In this document: positions 7,776-17,029 of the stretch, piece after piece
Layout: the number at the start of each line of letters is the position of its first letter
Numbering within the stretch: position 1 is the first letter of the stretch
Source of the DNA: an uncultured Clostridia bacterium
GTDB lineage: Bacteria > Bacillota > Clostridia > Oscillospirales > Ruminococcaceae
Length of the DNA: 64,000 nt
Reading direction: 5' to 3'
NCBI GenBank assembly: GCA_947089135.1
Contig: CAMUJF010000011.1
Span: 16,847 to 80,846 of the forward strand
Program-made: the position numbers and the translations under genes
Notes under the pieces: model-generated
The model's input: the letters and a program-made list of their open reading frames with translations, nothing else
Database searches by the model: none
Told to the model about the DNA's origin: nothing

Positions 7776-10700
7776 ATGTCAAACATTTTTAAAAAGGCGA
7801 TAGAAAATTTCGCCCCATACAATGATATGCTCGACGCTGTAAGGACGGGTAACACCCCCGTCTCGGTATCGGGCGTTTCGGCGATACACAAAGCGCATTT
7901 CGCTCTCGGACTGAGGAAAAATTCTCCTGTGCTGATGATATGCGACAGTGAAGCTTCCGCTTCAAAGCTTGCGGAGGACATCAACACATTGTCGGGAGAG
8001 GTCTGCGCTTTTCTTTACCCTGCAAAGGATTTTTCCTTTACGCCTGCGGAAACAGCCTCTCGCGAATACGAGCATATACGTCTCGGAGTTCTGAGCCGTC
8101 TCGCTTCGGATGAACCCAATATTTTCGTCTGCGCCTCCGCCGAAGCAGTCATGCAGAGGACGGTACCCAAAAGCGCGCTGCTGCCCCGTACCGTTACAAT
8201 TGAAGCAGGAGGGACTGTCAATCTTTCCGAGCTTGCGGCGGAACTTATTGCGGCAGGTTACACCCGCTGCGAAAAAGCCGAGGGCGCAAGCCAGTTTTCC
8301 ATACGCGGCTCTATCGCGGATATTTTCCCCGTAGGAAGCCAATCACCCGTTCGTCTGGAGCTTTGGGGGGACGAGATTGATACTCTTTCCTATTTCGACC
8401 CCGAATCCCAGCGGCGCACCGAGCCTGTTGACAGAATACGCATAACCCCCGCTATGGAAGTTCTTTTCGACAGTCCCGAAGTATTGGCAGGATCAATAGA
8501 AAAGCTGTCCTCGTCACTGCGGGGCAAACGCGCGGACGCCGCAAAAGCCGCCCTGACAAGGGACTCCGACCGCGTTAAAAACGGTCTGGAGCTTGGCAAT
8601 ATCGACAAATATCTGCCCCTTGCCTATAACACTCCCGCGCTTATTTTCGACTATCTTTCCGAGGACAGCCCCGTGGTTTTCTGCGAGTACAGGAACTGTC
8701 TTGAAAAGACGAAAAACGTTTCCTCGCAGCACGCGGAGGATTTGAAGATACTTCTTGAAGCGGGTGAGCTTTGCAAGGGTCTTGAGGGTTATCTTGCGGA
8801 TTTCGGTCAGGTCTGCTCCGCGGCGGGACGTTTTCCTCTGCTGCACTTTGACACCTTCCTCCGCGGCGGAGACGACCTGAGGTTCAAAAAGCTTATTTCC
8901 GTTACCGCAAACCAGACAGCTCCCTGGGGCGGCGAGATACGCCAGCTTATAGAGGACTTGCACAGCGCAAAGGAAAACGGCTACTCGGCGATAGTCCTTG
9001 CAGGCTCGGAAAAAACTCTGCCGATTATTGCGAAAGACCTGAGCGACGAGGGGATAAGCTGCGGCATAATGACAGAGGACTCCGAGCCGAAAGCAGGTAC
9101 TGTACTGCTTACAACGGGTTCGGTAAGCGCGGGTTACGATTACCCCGATATCAGGACAATGCTTATAACCCAGGCGAAAGCAATGTCCTCGAAAAAGAAA
9201 TTCCGCAAAGCCAAAAAGGGCGAGGAGATAAAGTCCCTGTCGGATATCACGGCGGGGGATTTAGTCGTGCACGCTCTTCACGGAATAGGAAAATTTGTGG
9301 GTATCCGCAAGCTTGAAATGGAGGGCATCGCCAAGGACTACATCACCATTCAGTACGCGGGTACGGACGTTCTGTACGTTCCCGTAAACCAGCTTGACAT
9401 GGTGTCAAAATATATAGGACCCCGTGACAACGGCGCGGTGAAGCTTAACAAGCTGTCCTCAATGGAGTGGCAGAAAACAAGAAACCGCGTCAAGAAAGCG
9501 GTCAAGGACATGGCTGACGAGCTTATCAGGCTGTACGCGAAGCGCAGTCAGACTCCCGGCTTTGCATTTTCCGAGGACGACGACTGGCAGCGGGATTTCG
9601 AGACGAGGTTCCCCTACACCGAGACCGACGACCAGCTCCGCTCCGTGCAGGAGATAAAGGAGGATATGCAGAAACCGATACCCATGGACAGACTTCTCTG
9701 CGGCGACGTTGGCTTCGGCAAGACGGAAGTAGCGTTCCGAGCGGCTTTCAAGTGCATGGAGGACGGCAAGCAATGCGCAATCCTTGCTCCCACAACGGTA
9801 CTGGCGTGGCAGCACTACCAGACCGCCCTGAAGCGGTTCGAGCATTTCCCTATGAAGATAGAGCTGCTGTCCCGTTTCAGAACTCCAAAGCAGCAGGAGG
9901 AAATCTTAAAGCAGCTCAAAAACGGCGAAATAGATATGATAATCGGTACGCACCGTCTTGTCCAGAAAGATGTTAAATTTAAGAGTTTGGGACTTGCCAT
10001 AATCGACGAGGAGCAGCGTTTCGGAGTAGCCCATAAGGAACGCTTCAAAGAGACCTTTTCGGGCGTGGACGTTCTCACACTTTCCGCAACGCCCATACCC
10101 CGCACCCTTAATATGGCGATGAGCGGTATCCGCGACATGAGCGTTATCGAAGAGCCTCCCGTAGACCGCCACCCAGTCCAGACCTATGTTATTGAGCACA
10201 ACAAAGGCGTGATAGCGCAGGCTATCACAAAGGAGCTTCGCCGCGGCGGACAGGTATACTATATACACAACCGCATTGAAAGCATAGACATGTGCGCGGC
10301 AAAATTGCAGGAAATGGTTCCCGACGCGCGTATAGGCGTTGCACACGGACAGACGGGGGAGGAGCGGCTCTCCGAAATATGGCGGCAGCTTATCGAGCAC
10401 GAAATAGATATTCTTGTATGCACTACTATTATAGAAACAGGCGTGGACGTACCCAACGTAAACACTCTTGTTATCGAGGACGCGGACAGACTGGGGCTTT
10501 CACAGCTTTATCAGCTCCGCGGACGCGTGGGACGTTCAAGCAGGCGTGCGTTTGCATATTTTACCTTCCGCAGGGGCAAGGCTCTGACGGAGATAGCTAC
10601 CCGCCGTCTGGACGCTATCAGGGAATTCACCCAGTTCGGCAGCGGCTTCCGCATTGCCATGCGCGACCTTGAAATACGGGGCGCGGGCTCTGTTCTGGGA

Positions 10701-11261
10701 GGAAAGCAGCACGGTCACATGGAAGCGGTGGGATACGATATGTATTTGCAGCTTCTGAATGAAGCCATTGCCGAGGAAAAGGGAGAAGCGCCTCCCCCCA
10801 AGCCGGAGGACTGCCTTATTGATATCCAGATCGAAGCCCATATTCCCGAGGACTACATCGAAAGCCTTGCGGGACGTCTGGATATGTACCGCAAGATAGC
10901 CGCCCTGCGCACAAACGAGGACAGCCTCGACCTTACCGACGAGCTTATCGACCGCTACGGCGATCCTCCCAAAGCCATACAGGGACTTATTACAGTTGCT
11001 CTGACAAGGAATATGGCGTCCGAGCTGACCATAACGGAAATAACCCAGCGGAACGGAATAATGTATTTCTATCTCAAATCCGCGGAGCTTGATCAGATAC
11101 AGGCTCTTACAACAGCCTACAAGGGCAGGGTAACGGTCAACGGCGGCGAAAAAGCATATATCGCCGTGAAAATGAAAAACGAGAAGCCTCTCGACCTTAT
11201 GCGGGACGTTATCGGTATTATGAGCAGAGCCGCAAAACAGCAGAACAGCCGAAATGAATAA
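7776..11261 (+). CDS. mfd: Transcription-repair coupling factor
   Basis: Displaces RNA polymerase stalled at DNA lesions and recruits UvrA. 1161 residues, full length. Order: UvrB-homology modules in the N-terminal third; the RNA-polymerase-interacting CarD-like domain around residues 485-550 (DLVVHALHGIGKF); helicase motor with Walker A GFGKT at 646-650, DEEQ box at 744-747 (IIDEEQRFG) and SATPIPRTL; helicase C domain with LRGRVGRS; C-terminal TRCF domain (about 1000 on). RBS GCAGGAG. It ends a likely pth-mfd operon; about 120 bp later an independent promoter serves the next gene. Confidence 0.98.
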   Translation: MSNIFKKAIENFAPYNDMLDAVRTGNTPVSVSGVSAIHKAHFALGLRKNSPVLMICDSEASASKLAEDINTLSGEVCAFLYPAKDFSFTPAETASREYEHIRLGVLSRLASDEPNIFVCASAEAVMQRTVPKSALLPRTVTIEAGGTVNLSELAAELIAAGYTRCEKAEGASQFSIRGSIADIFPVGSQSPVRLELWGDEIDTLSYFDPESQRRTEPVDRIRITPAMEVLFDSPEVLAGSIEKLSSSLRGKRADAAKAALTRDSDRVKNGLELGNIDKYLPLAYNTPALIFDYLSEDSPVVFCEYRNCLEKTKNVSSQHAEDLKILLEAGELCKGLEGYLADFGQVCSAAGRFPLLHFDTFLRGGDDLRFKKLISVTANQTAPWGGEIRQLIEDLHSAKENGYSAIVLAGSEKTLPIIAKDLSDEGISCGIMTEDSEPKAGTVLLTTGSVSAGYDYPDIRTMLITQAKAMSSKKKFRKAKKGEEIKSLSDITAGDLVVHALHGIGKFVGIRKLEMEGIAKDYITIQYAGTDVLYVPVNQLDMVSKYIGPRDNGAVKLNKLSSMEWQKTRNRVKKAVKDMADELIRLYAKRSQTPGFAFSEDDDWQRDFETRFPYTETDDQLRSVQEIKEDMQKPIPMDRLLCGDVGFGKTEVAFRAAFKCMEDGKQCAILAPTTVLAWQHYQTALKRFEHFPMKIELLSRFRTPKQQEEILKQLKNGEIDMIIGTHRLVQKDVKFKSLGLAIIDEEQRFGVAHKERFKETFSGVDVLTLSATPIPRTLNMAMSGIRDMSVIEEPPVDRHPVQTYVIEHNKGVIAQAITKELRRGGQVYYIHNRIESIDMCAAKLQEMVPDARIGVAHGQTGEERLSEIWRQLIEHEIDILVCTTIIETGVDVPNVNTLVIEDADRLGLSQLYQLRGRVGRSSRRAFAYFTFRRGKALTEIATRRLDAIREFTQFGSGFRIAMRDLEIRGAGSVLGGKQHGHMEAVGYDMYLQLLNEAIAEEKGEAPPPKPEDCLIDIQIEAHIPEDYIESLAGRLDMYRKIAALRTNEDSLDLTDELIDRYGDPPKAIQGLITVALTRNMASELTITEITQRNGIMYFYLKSAELDQIQALTTAYKGRVTVNGGEKAYIAVKMKNEKPLDLMRDVIGIMSRAAKQQNSRNE

Positions 11262-11378
11262 TTTACCTGCGGGAAAATCATTACGGGAAAAACATACAAT
11301 GTTTACAAAGAATTTTAAATATGTGAAAACCGCCTAAACAAAAGCTTGATTTTTTGTGATTTATAGCACTTTTCCCCA

Positions 11379-11407
11379 TTGACTTTCGGGCGAATAAAAA
11401 GTATTAT
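11379..11407 (+). promoter_or_regulatory. Promoter of the binding-protein gene
   Basis: TTGACT at 11379-11384, a 17-bp spacer and TATTAT at 11402-11407, 45 bp before the ATG at 11452, which has GGAGG at 11439-11443. Confidence 0.8.
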
Positions 11408-11451
11408 ATTTTAGTAAGTACTGTAAAAATATAATTTTGGAGGTCAATAAA

Positions 11452-12627
11452 ATGAAAGTATCAAAGAAAATCCTTGCATTGGCTCTTGCGGGCTTTATGA
11501 CCGTTCCTTTCCTTGCGGGCTGTTCTTCCGACGGAGACAGCAATCAGGACGGCGGTAATTCGGCAGGCGACAACGGCGACGTTTCCTCTGCTTCCGTATT
11601 CAAGATCGGCGGTATCGGTCCTCTTACAGGCGACGCCGCTTCTTACGGAATTTCCGTTAAGCAGGGCGCGCAGGTAGCCGTTGACGAGATAAACGCCGCG
11701 GGCGGCATTGACGGCATGAAGCTTGAGCTTCTCTTCGAGGACGACGAGTGCAACGAGGAAAAATCCGTTTCCGCCTATAACAAGCTTATGGACAGCGGCA
11801 TAAACGTTGTTCTCGGCTCCGTAACAAGCGGATGCAGCATCGCCGTTTCCGAGGAATCCGTTAACGACGGCATTCTCCAGATCACACCCTCAGGCTCCGC
11901 TATGGACTGCACAAAGCAGCCCAACAGCTTCCGTATCTGCTTCACCGACCCTCTCCAGGGCGAACTTATGGCTCAGTATATTTTCGATCAGGGTCTCAAG
12001 AGCCCCGCTATCATCTACGACGTGGCTTCCGACTACAGCAAGGGTATCCACGACGCTTTCGTTGAAAAGGCCGGCGCGCTCGGCATGACCATTGCCGCAG
12101 ACGAAAGCTTCACAGGCGGCGACGTTGACTTCAAGACCCAGCTCACAAAGATCAAGTCCTCCGGAGCAGACTGTCTGTTCCTGCCCATCTACTACACCGA
12201 GGTAGGCTACATCTCCGAGCAGGCTGCAACAGTAGGCGTTTCGCTCCCTTACTTCGGCTGCGACGGTTGGGACGGCGTTATCAACCAGCTTGACGGCAAT
12301 ACCGCTAACATTGAGGGCGCTATTTTCCTTACTCCTTTCGTTGCAAACAGCTCCAACGAAAATGTAAAGTCTTTTGTTGAAGCTTACAACAAAGCTTATA
12401 ACTCCACCCCCGACCAGTTTGCAGCTGACGCTTACGACGGAGTATACGTTATCAAGGCTCTTATTGAGACAACAGGCGGAGACGTTTCCAACGAAGCGCT
12501 CATCGGCGCAATGACAAAGATCACCGTTGACGGCGTAACAGGCTCCATGAGCTTTACCGCGGACGGCGAGCCCAACAAGTCCGCAATGGTAGCTGTTATC
12601 CAGAACGGCGAATATGTTGGCAAGTAA
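11452..12627 (+). CDS. Branched-chain amino-acid type ABC substrate-binding lipoprotein
   Basis: 391 residues. A lipoprotein signal peptide ends in the lipobox LAGC (Cys at about residue 27), followed by an Asp/Asn/Gly/Ser-rich linker (SSDGDSNQDGG) and a periplasmic-binding-protein type I fold: FKIGGIGPLTGDAASYG, QVAVDEINAAGGIDG and the long Leu/Ile/Val-binding domain typical of LivJ. Membrane-anchored on the outside of the cell. No permease or ATPase gene follows; a strong terminator closes the unit and a chemoreceptor gene comes next. It could serve a transporter encoded elsewhere or present ligands to that receptor. The ligand cannot be read from sequence. ATG 11452 chosen over upstream TTG because the RBS lies between them. 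Confidence 0.93.
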   Translation: MKVSKKILALALAGFMTVPFLAGCSSDGDSNQDGGNSAGDNGDVSSASVFKIGGIGPLTGDAASYGISVKQGAQVAVDEINAAGGIDGMKLELLFEDDECNEEKSVSAYNKLMDSGINVVLGSVTSGCSIAVSEESVNDGILQITPSGSAMDCTKQPNSFRICFTDPLQGELMAQYIFDQGLKSPAIIYDVASDYSKGIHDAFVEKAGALGMTIAADESFTGGDVDFKTQLTKIKSSGADCLFLPIYYTEVGYISEQAATVGVSLPYFGCDGWDGVINQLDGNTANIEGAIFLTPFVANSSNENVKSFVEAYNKAYNSTPDQFAADAYDGVYVIKALIETTGGDVSNEALIGAMTKITVDGVTGSMSFTADGEPNKSAMVAVIQNGEYVGK

Positions 12628-12650
12628 ATCATATACTGTTATAAACTGCA

Positions 12651-12685
12651 AAAGGAACGCTTCTGAACGGAGCGTTCCTTTTTTT
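12651..12685 (+). terminator. Rho-independent terminator
   Basis: Stem AAAGGAACGCT (12651-12661) with AGCGTTCCTTT (12671-12681), then T run to 12685. It ends the single-gene binding-protein transcript. Confidence 0.92.
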
Positions 12686-12780
12686 CGGACAAGCGGCAGA
12701 CAGCTTTAAATTTGTGCATTTTTTATAAATGAAAGGCGCAAATTTTGTCCCGAGCTGTGGAATTATCTGTAAGATTTTTA

Positions 12781-12809
12781 TTGACAAAAAAGACATAATA
12801 TTGTACAAT
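12781..12809 (+). promoter_or_regulatory. Promoter of the chemoreceptor gene
   Basis: Perfect TTGACA at 12781-12786, 17-bp spacer and TACAAT at 12804-12809. It is a sigma-A type promoter, not the flagellar sigma-D type. The leader to ATG 12914 is about 95 nt, with no recognisable riboswitch. Confidence 0.85.
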
Positions 12810-12913
12810 ATTAAGTGGAGTAATGTAACCGAACTGTATCCGGGGCGCGGCAGTCAAGCCCTGTTTTATATAGTATAGCTGTATACCGGCTTTTTCAGAA
12901 AGGAGCATATACT

Positions 12914-14875
12914 ATGTCTGCTATATCTGTGCCTTCTATGTCTAAAATATCCAAAATGTCTAAGATCGGCAAATCAACGATGCTTGCCGTTAATTTCATG
13001 CTTGTTCTCGCTATGGTTACGGTCATAGTCTTGCTGTGTATCGTTTTTTCAAACGCACAGACAAAAAATCTTATGGATTCCGCACGTATCGCGTCCAACG
13101 TTCTGAACTTTGAAATATCCTCAAAGTGTTCGGAAACCGAAATGATAGCAAAGCTCTTTTCTGAGGATTCCGCGTTTATCACCGCTGTCAACGAAAACGA
13201 CAAGGAAGAGCTTGTCAGTATGTGGAACAGTCTCAACAAGTCGGACGGCATTTTCGGTCTGTTCCTTAACAGCGACGGCATCATTGCCATGAAAACGGAA
13301 AACTGTGCCCTTTCGGCAGAAGGTGTGTTCAATGCAATAGGCGCTTCTAAAAACGGACTTTCCACCGACAGCGGAGTACCTATGTACTACCGCAGCGTTG
13401 CCAAGAACAACGGCATTACCGCCATTGTGGGATACGCCTATGACGAGACTTCGGCGGTAGACGACGTTTTCGCCCAGACCGAAAATCACGCCACTATCTT
13501 CTGCGACAATCTGCGTATTTCCACCACACTTCTGGGCGAGGACGGAGAACGGGCTATCGGTACGACCATGAATTCCGACATATACGATAAAGTTGTAAAA
13601 GGCGGGGAAGTTTACCAGAAAAAAACCAAGCTTTTCGGCGAAAACTATATGGCTACCTATACCCCCATCATTGACGATTACGGAGTCATAAAAGGTGCGC
13701 TCTTTACGGGCTGTCCCATGGACAAAGTTATTGCAAGCCGCAACCAAGCTATTTTCACGGGCGTCCTTGCCGGTATAGTACTTATGGGAATCGCCGCAGT
13801 CGGAGTTATCATTTTTGTAAACAAACAGATCGTTACGCCGGTAAATACCGTTAAGAAAATGGCGTACCAAATGGAACATGGCAACCTGAGCAACAACAGC
13901 GGCATTACAAGCAAGCTGAAGGACAACGAGATAGGGGACGTTGCAAAGTCGATCTCCACGGCTATCTCTATATTGAACGTATACATAACCGATATATCCG
14001 CGATGATGAAAGATATGTCAAAGGGTAATTTCAGTTATTATTCCGATATAGAGTACCAGGGGGACTTCGCGGGTATCGCCGAGTCCGCCAAGATTCTGCG
14101 AAAACAGATGCACAACGTTGTAGACAGCATCAATACCACCGCCGACGAGGTCTACAGCGGATCGCAGATGATATCCAACGGCTCCTCAAGCCTTGCTGAG
14201 GGTACTTCGCGCCAGGCTTCCTCTGCGGAAGAACTGTCTTCCTCTGTTTCCGAGATAACACAAAATATACAGCTTAACGCTCAGAATACCGAAAAAGCTA
14301 AAGCTCTGTCCAACGAATCCATTGAAATGGTCAACAGCCAGAATCATCAGATAGAAAATATGCTGGCAGCTATGTCAAATATCGAAAACAGCGCTGCTGA
14401 AATAAGTAAGATAATCAAAGCTATTGAGGACATTGCTTTCCAGACGAATATACTTGCCCTCAACGCCGCGGTAGAAGCCGCAAGAGCGGGAGCGGCAGGA
14501 AAAGGCTTTGCCGTTGTCGCGGACGAAGTGCGTAATCTTGCCAATAAATCCGCAGAAGCCGCAAGCAATACCTCCGTGCTTATCGGAAGCTGTATCGACG
14601 CGGTAAATAACGGCTCTGCCATTGCCCACAGCACCGCTGACGCCATGGCGCAGGTCATTGAGATAACCAACGAAACCAACGACCTCATAGAAAGCATCGC
14701 CACTCAAACAGGCAAGCAGGCCGAATCCGTACAGCTCATAAAATCGGAGATCGACAGTATTTCCGAGGTAATTGCCCAGAACAGCGCCACTGCCGAGGAA
14801 AGCGCCGCAAGCTGCGCGGAGCTCAATTCTCAGGCTACGACTCTGCGCGAAAAAATTGCTATATTCCAGGTTTAG
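12914..14875 (+). CDS. Methyl-accepting chemotaxis protein
   Basis: 653 residues. Membrane segment 1 at about 24-45, an extracellular sensor of Cache type (about 50-270), membrane segment 2 at about 275-300 ([17 protein letters not shown]), a HAMP domain, then a cytoplasmic coiled-coil signalling domain. The hairpin tip that binds CheA/CheW is clear: [20 protein letters not shown] followed by [15 protein letters not shown]. The start ATG follows AGAAAGGAG. No che or flagellar gene is nearby, so its pathway partners lie elsewhere. Position beside an orphan ligand-binding lipoprotein suggests, but does not prove, that the two work together. Confidence 0.95.
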   Translation: MSAISVPSMSKISKMSKIGKSTMLAVNFMLVLAMVTVIVLLCIVFSNAQTKNLMDSARIASNVLNFEISSKCSETEMIAKLFSEDSAFITAVNENDKEELVSMWNSLNKSDGIFGLFLNSDGIIAMKTENCALSAEGVFNAIGASKNGLSTDSGVPMYYRSVAKNNGITAIVGYAYDETSAVDDVFAQTENHATIFCDNLRISTTLLGEDGERAIGTTMNSDIYDKVVKGGEVYQKKTKLFGENYMATYTPIIDDYGVIKGALFTGCPMDKVIASRNQAIFTGVLAGIVLMGIAAVGVIIFVNKQIVTPVNTVKKMAYQMEHGNLSNNSGITSKLKDNEIGDVAKSISTAISILNVYITDISAMMKDMSKGNFSYYSDIEYQGDFAGIAESAKILRKQMHNVVDSINTTADEVYSGSQMISNGSSSLAEGTSRQASSAEELSSSVSEITQNIQLNAQNTEKAKALSNESIEMVNSQNHQIENMLAAMSNIENSAAEISKIIKAIEDIAFQTNILALNAAVEAARAGAAGKGFAVVADEVRNLANKSAEAASNTSVLIGSCIDAVNNGSAIAHSTADAMAQVIEITNETNDLIESIATQTGKQAESVQLIKSEIDSISEVIAQNSATAEESAASCAELNSQATTLREKIAIFQV

Positions 14876-14965
14876 CCCTGTTTATCGGTAGGAAGTGCAA
14901 AACACGCCGCCACGGAGACTATATAGGGCAAGCGCATTGTCCGTTCGTAAGAAATTTGAATTTTT

Positions 14966-15005
14966 AAGTCCGCAGAAGTCTATGGGATTACTGCGGACTT
15001 TTTGT
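14966..15005 (+). terminator. Rho-independent terminator
   Basis: AAGTCCGCAG at 14966-14975 pairs with CTGCGGACTT at 14991-15000, followed by a T-rich tail. It lies about 90 bp after the chemoreceptor stop. Confidence 0.85.
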
Positions 15006-15069
15006 TTTAAAGATATCAGCCGCTTTCAATGCTTTAGAAAAAATTTACATTTGAACTGTCCGATAAGTG

Positions 15070-15098
15070 TTTACAAACCGGGCAAAATATTGTATAAT
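15070..15098 (+). promoter_or_regulatory. Promoter of rsmD-coaD
   Basis: TTTACA at 15070-15075, 17-bp spacer, TATAAT at 15093-15098. A leader of about 87 nt precedes ATG 15192. The rest of the 14876-15191 gap holds only the terminator. Confidence 0.85.
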
Positions 15099-15191
15099 TA
15101 ATTGTTACAGAAAGTTTTTATCCCAAGCGTTTTCCGGAACATGGCTTTTGCTGTATTCAGGTTCGCAGCGGGACAAAGAAAGGTTTTTGCC

Positions 15192-15746
15192 ATGCGTGTT
15201 ATAACAGGTTCCGCGAGAGGCAGACGGCTTTCCGCTCCCGCGGGTATGGACGTGCGCCCGACTTCCGATAAAGTCAAGGAAGCCGTTTTTTCCGTTGTAC
15301 AGTTCGATCTGCCCGGTTCAGCCGTGCTGGATCTGTTTGCGGGATCCGGTCAGCTCGGAATAGAGGCTCTTTCACGGGGAGCAAATTCCTGTGTCTTTGT
15401 AGACAGCTCCCGCGTTTCTGTTGAGGCCGCAAGGGAAAATATCATCGCGGCAGGCTTTAAAAATGAAGCCACTGTCATGAACTCCGACTCGGAACAGTAC
15501 CTCAGAATGTGCAGGCAAACCTTTGATATTGCATTTGTAGACCCCCCCTATAAAAAGGGACTGATCGAAAAGGTCATGCCGCTGCTGTGCGGACATATGT
15601 CCGACAGGGGAGCAGTCCTGTGCGAGCACGAAAAAGGACTGGTTCTTCCAGAAAGCTTCGGCGGACTTGTCAGACAAAAAACATACAGATACGGAAAAAC
15701 AGAAGTTACGCTCTATAGAAACGGAAAAGAGGAAGAAGCGGAATGA
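15192..15746 (+). CDS. rsmD: 16S rRNA (guanine966-N2)-methyltransferase
   Basis: Methylates G966 of 16S rRNA using SAM. 184 residues, normal length. N-terminus MRVITGSARGRRL, then RPTSDKVKEAVF, the SAM motif LDLFAGSGQLGIEALSRGA, and the catalytic VDPPY (family DPPY). ATG 15192 is the start; the reading frame is open upstream, but family alignment begins at MRVITG. The stop overlaps the coaD start by 4 bp (ATGA), so translation is coupled; the rsmD-coaD pairing is widespread in Firmicutes. Confidence 0.96.
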   Translation: MRVITGSARGRRLSAPAGMDVRPTSDKVKEAVFSVVQFDLPGSAVLDLFAGSGQLGIEALSRGANSCVFVDSSRVSVEAARENIIAAGFKNEATVMNSDSEQYLRMCRQTFDIAFVDPPYKKGLIEKVMPLLCGHMSDRGAVLCEHEKGLVLPESFGGLVRQKTYRYGKTEVTLYRNGKEEEAE

Positions 15747-16264
15747 ACGCTGTAAACAGTACCGGCAGGAGAATTGCGGTTTGTCCCGGCAGCTTCGATC
15801 CGGTAACGTTCGGACACAGGGACATTATCCAGCGTGCCTCCCAGCTTTTCGACAGAGTGATCGTGCTAGTTTCGGTGAACGCTGTCAAAAACCCAAGCTT
15901 TACCGCTGTCGAACGGGTCAGAATGATAGAAAAGGTCACGTCCCACCTTGACAACGTTGTTATCGACATCTGGGACGGTCTGCTTGCGGACTATGTAAAA
16001 AGCGTGAACGCCTGTGCGATCATCAAGGGTCTGAGAGCGGTATCCGACTTTGAATATGAATTCCAGATGGCTTTGGCAAACAAAATACTCTACGACGGAG
16101 CGGAAACGGTTTTCCTGACCACCAGTGCGGAAAATATGTATCTTTCTTCCAGCGTGGTAAAGCAGATCGCTTCTTTCGGCGGAGACATAAGCCATTTTGT
16201 TCCTCAGTGTATTCTTGAGGACATCAAGGCTCGTCTGTGGAAAAAGCCCGAGGAACTGAAATGA
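15743..16264 (+). CDS. coaD: Phosphopantetheine adenylyltransferase
   Basis: Fourth step of coenzyme A synthesis: 4'-phosphopantetheine plus ATP to dephospho-CoA and PPi. 173 residues. The nucleotidyltransferase signature is PGSFDPVTFGHRDII (T/HxGH motif), with IKGLRAVSDFEYE and the C-terminal YLSSSVVKQIA. An N-terminal extension of about 10 residues precedes the usual start. It overlaps rsmD by 4 bp. Confidence 0.97.
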   Translation: MNAVNSTGRRIAVCPGSFDPVTFGHRDIIQRASQLFDRVIVLVSVNAVKNPSFTAVERVRMIEKVTSHLDNVVIDIWDGLLADYVKSVNACAIIKGLRAVSDFEYEFQMALANKILYDGAETVFLTTSAENMYLSSSVVKQIASFGGDISHFVPQCILEDIKARLWKKPEELK

Positions 16265-16334
16265 CAAAACAGTAACGTATGCCGCGGCGGCTTCTCCGTT
16301 ACGGCTCTCGCACTTTAGCGAAAGGATGGTAAAA

Positions 16335-16883
16335 ATGATCATTGACGATATACTCGATATGATGGACGATCTGCTCGACAGCGCCGCGTCAGTGCCGTTT
16401 TCGGTAAAAAAATCCATAATCGACTGCGACCAGATGAGGGATTACATAAATGAAATAAGACTCAACCTGCCGCAGGAGATCAAGCAGGCAAAGCTGATAG
16501 TCCGCGACCGTCAGTCTATCATGACTGACGCCAACAAGGAGGCGGACGCCATTATCCGCCGTGCTGAGGACAGGGCAAAGGTCATCGTTTCAAACGACGA
16601 GATAACTAAACAGGCAAAGCTTAAGGCTACGGATATAATAAATCAGGCTCAAAGCAGAGCGCGGGAGCTTAAAAACGCTGCAAACAAGTACATTGACGAC
16701 GTTCTCGTAAAAACAGAAGAGTGCTTGCAGTCCAATCTTGCGGACGTCAGAAGGACACGCCAGGCGATCAAGACTCTTCCCGCACAAGGTCCGCAGCAGC
16801 CGCAGTCAATGCAGAATACCCAGCCTCCCCAATCGGTTTCCTCACAACAGGAGCTTCGGTTCGGACAGGGCGGCAAACGATAA
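16335..16883 (+). CDS. Coiled-coil protein resembling ATP synthase B/B' subunit
   Basis: 182 residues, highly charged and helical from about residue 30 to 140, with alternating Ala/Lys/Glu segments (QAKLIVRDRQSIMTDANKEADAII) like the stalk helices of ATPase B subunits and DivIVA-type proteins. The C-terminus is Gln/Pro-rich. No membrane segment is visible, so it is not a true ATP synthase stalk. Proteins of this kind are common next to coaD in clostridia; the role is unknown. RBS AAAGGATGG; probably the third gene of the rsmD-coaD unit, which ends at the terminator 16906-16940. Confidence 0.8.
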   Translation: MIIDDILDMMDDLLDSAASVPFSVKKSIIDCDQMRDYINEIRLNLPQEIKQAKLIVRDRQSIMTDANKEADAIIRRAEDRAKVIVSNDEITKQAKLKATDIINQAQSRARELKNAANKYIDDVLVKTEECLQSNLADVRRTRQAIKTLPAQGPQQPQSMQNTQPPQSVSSQQELRFGQGGKR

Positions 16884-16905
16884 ATAAAATTCGGTTAAAC
16901 AGTTA

Positions 16906-16945
16906 AAAACGTCCGGAGTCTTTGAGCTTCCGGACGTTTTCCTTT
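16906..16945 (+). terminator. Rho-independent terminator of the rsmD-coaD unit
   Basis: AAAACGTCCGGA at 16906-16917 pairs perfectly with TCCGGACGTTTT at 16929-16940; a T-rich tail follows. Confidence 0.9.
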
Positions 16946-16956
16946 TTCCGTTCAGC

Positions 16957-16992
16957 AAAATACCCGCTGTACTAAGGTACAGCGGGTATTTT
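16957..16992 (-). terminator. Terminator of the Ig-like surface protein
   Basis: A perfect 16-bp stem (AAAATACCCGCTGTAC 16957-16972 with 16977-16992), loop TAAG. The A/T ends make it work in both directions; it lies just past the stop of the minus-strand gene. Confidence 0.88.
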
Positions 16993-17029
16993 AACTTAAT
17001 TATTATTCTGCAAAATTCAAGTACAACCG

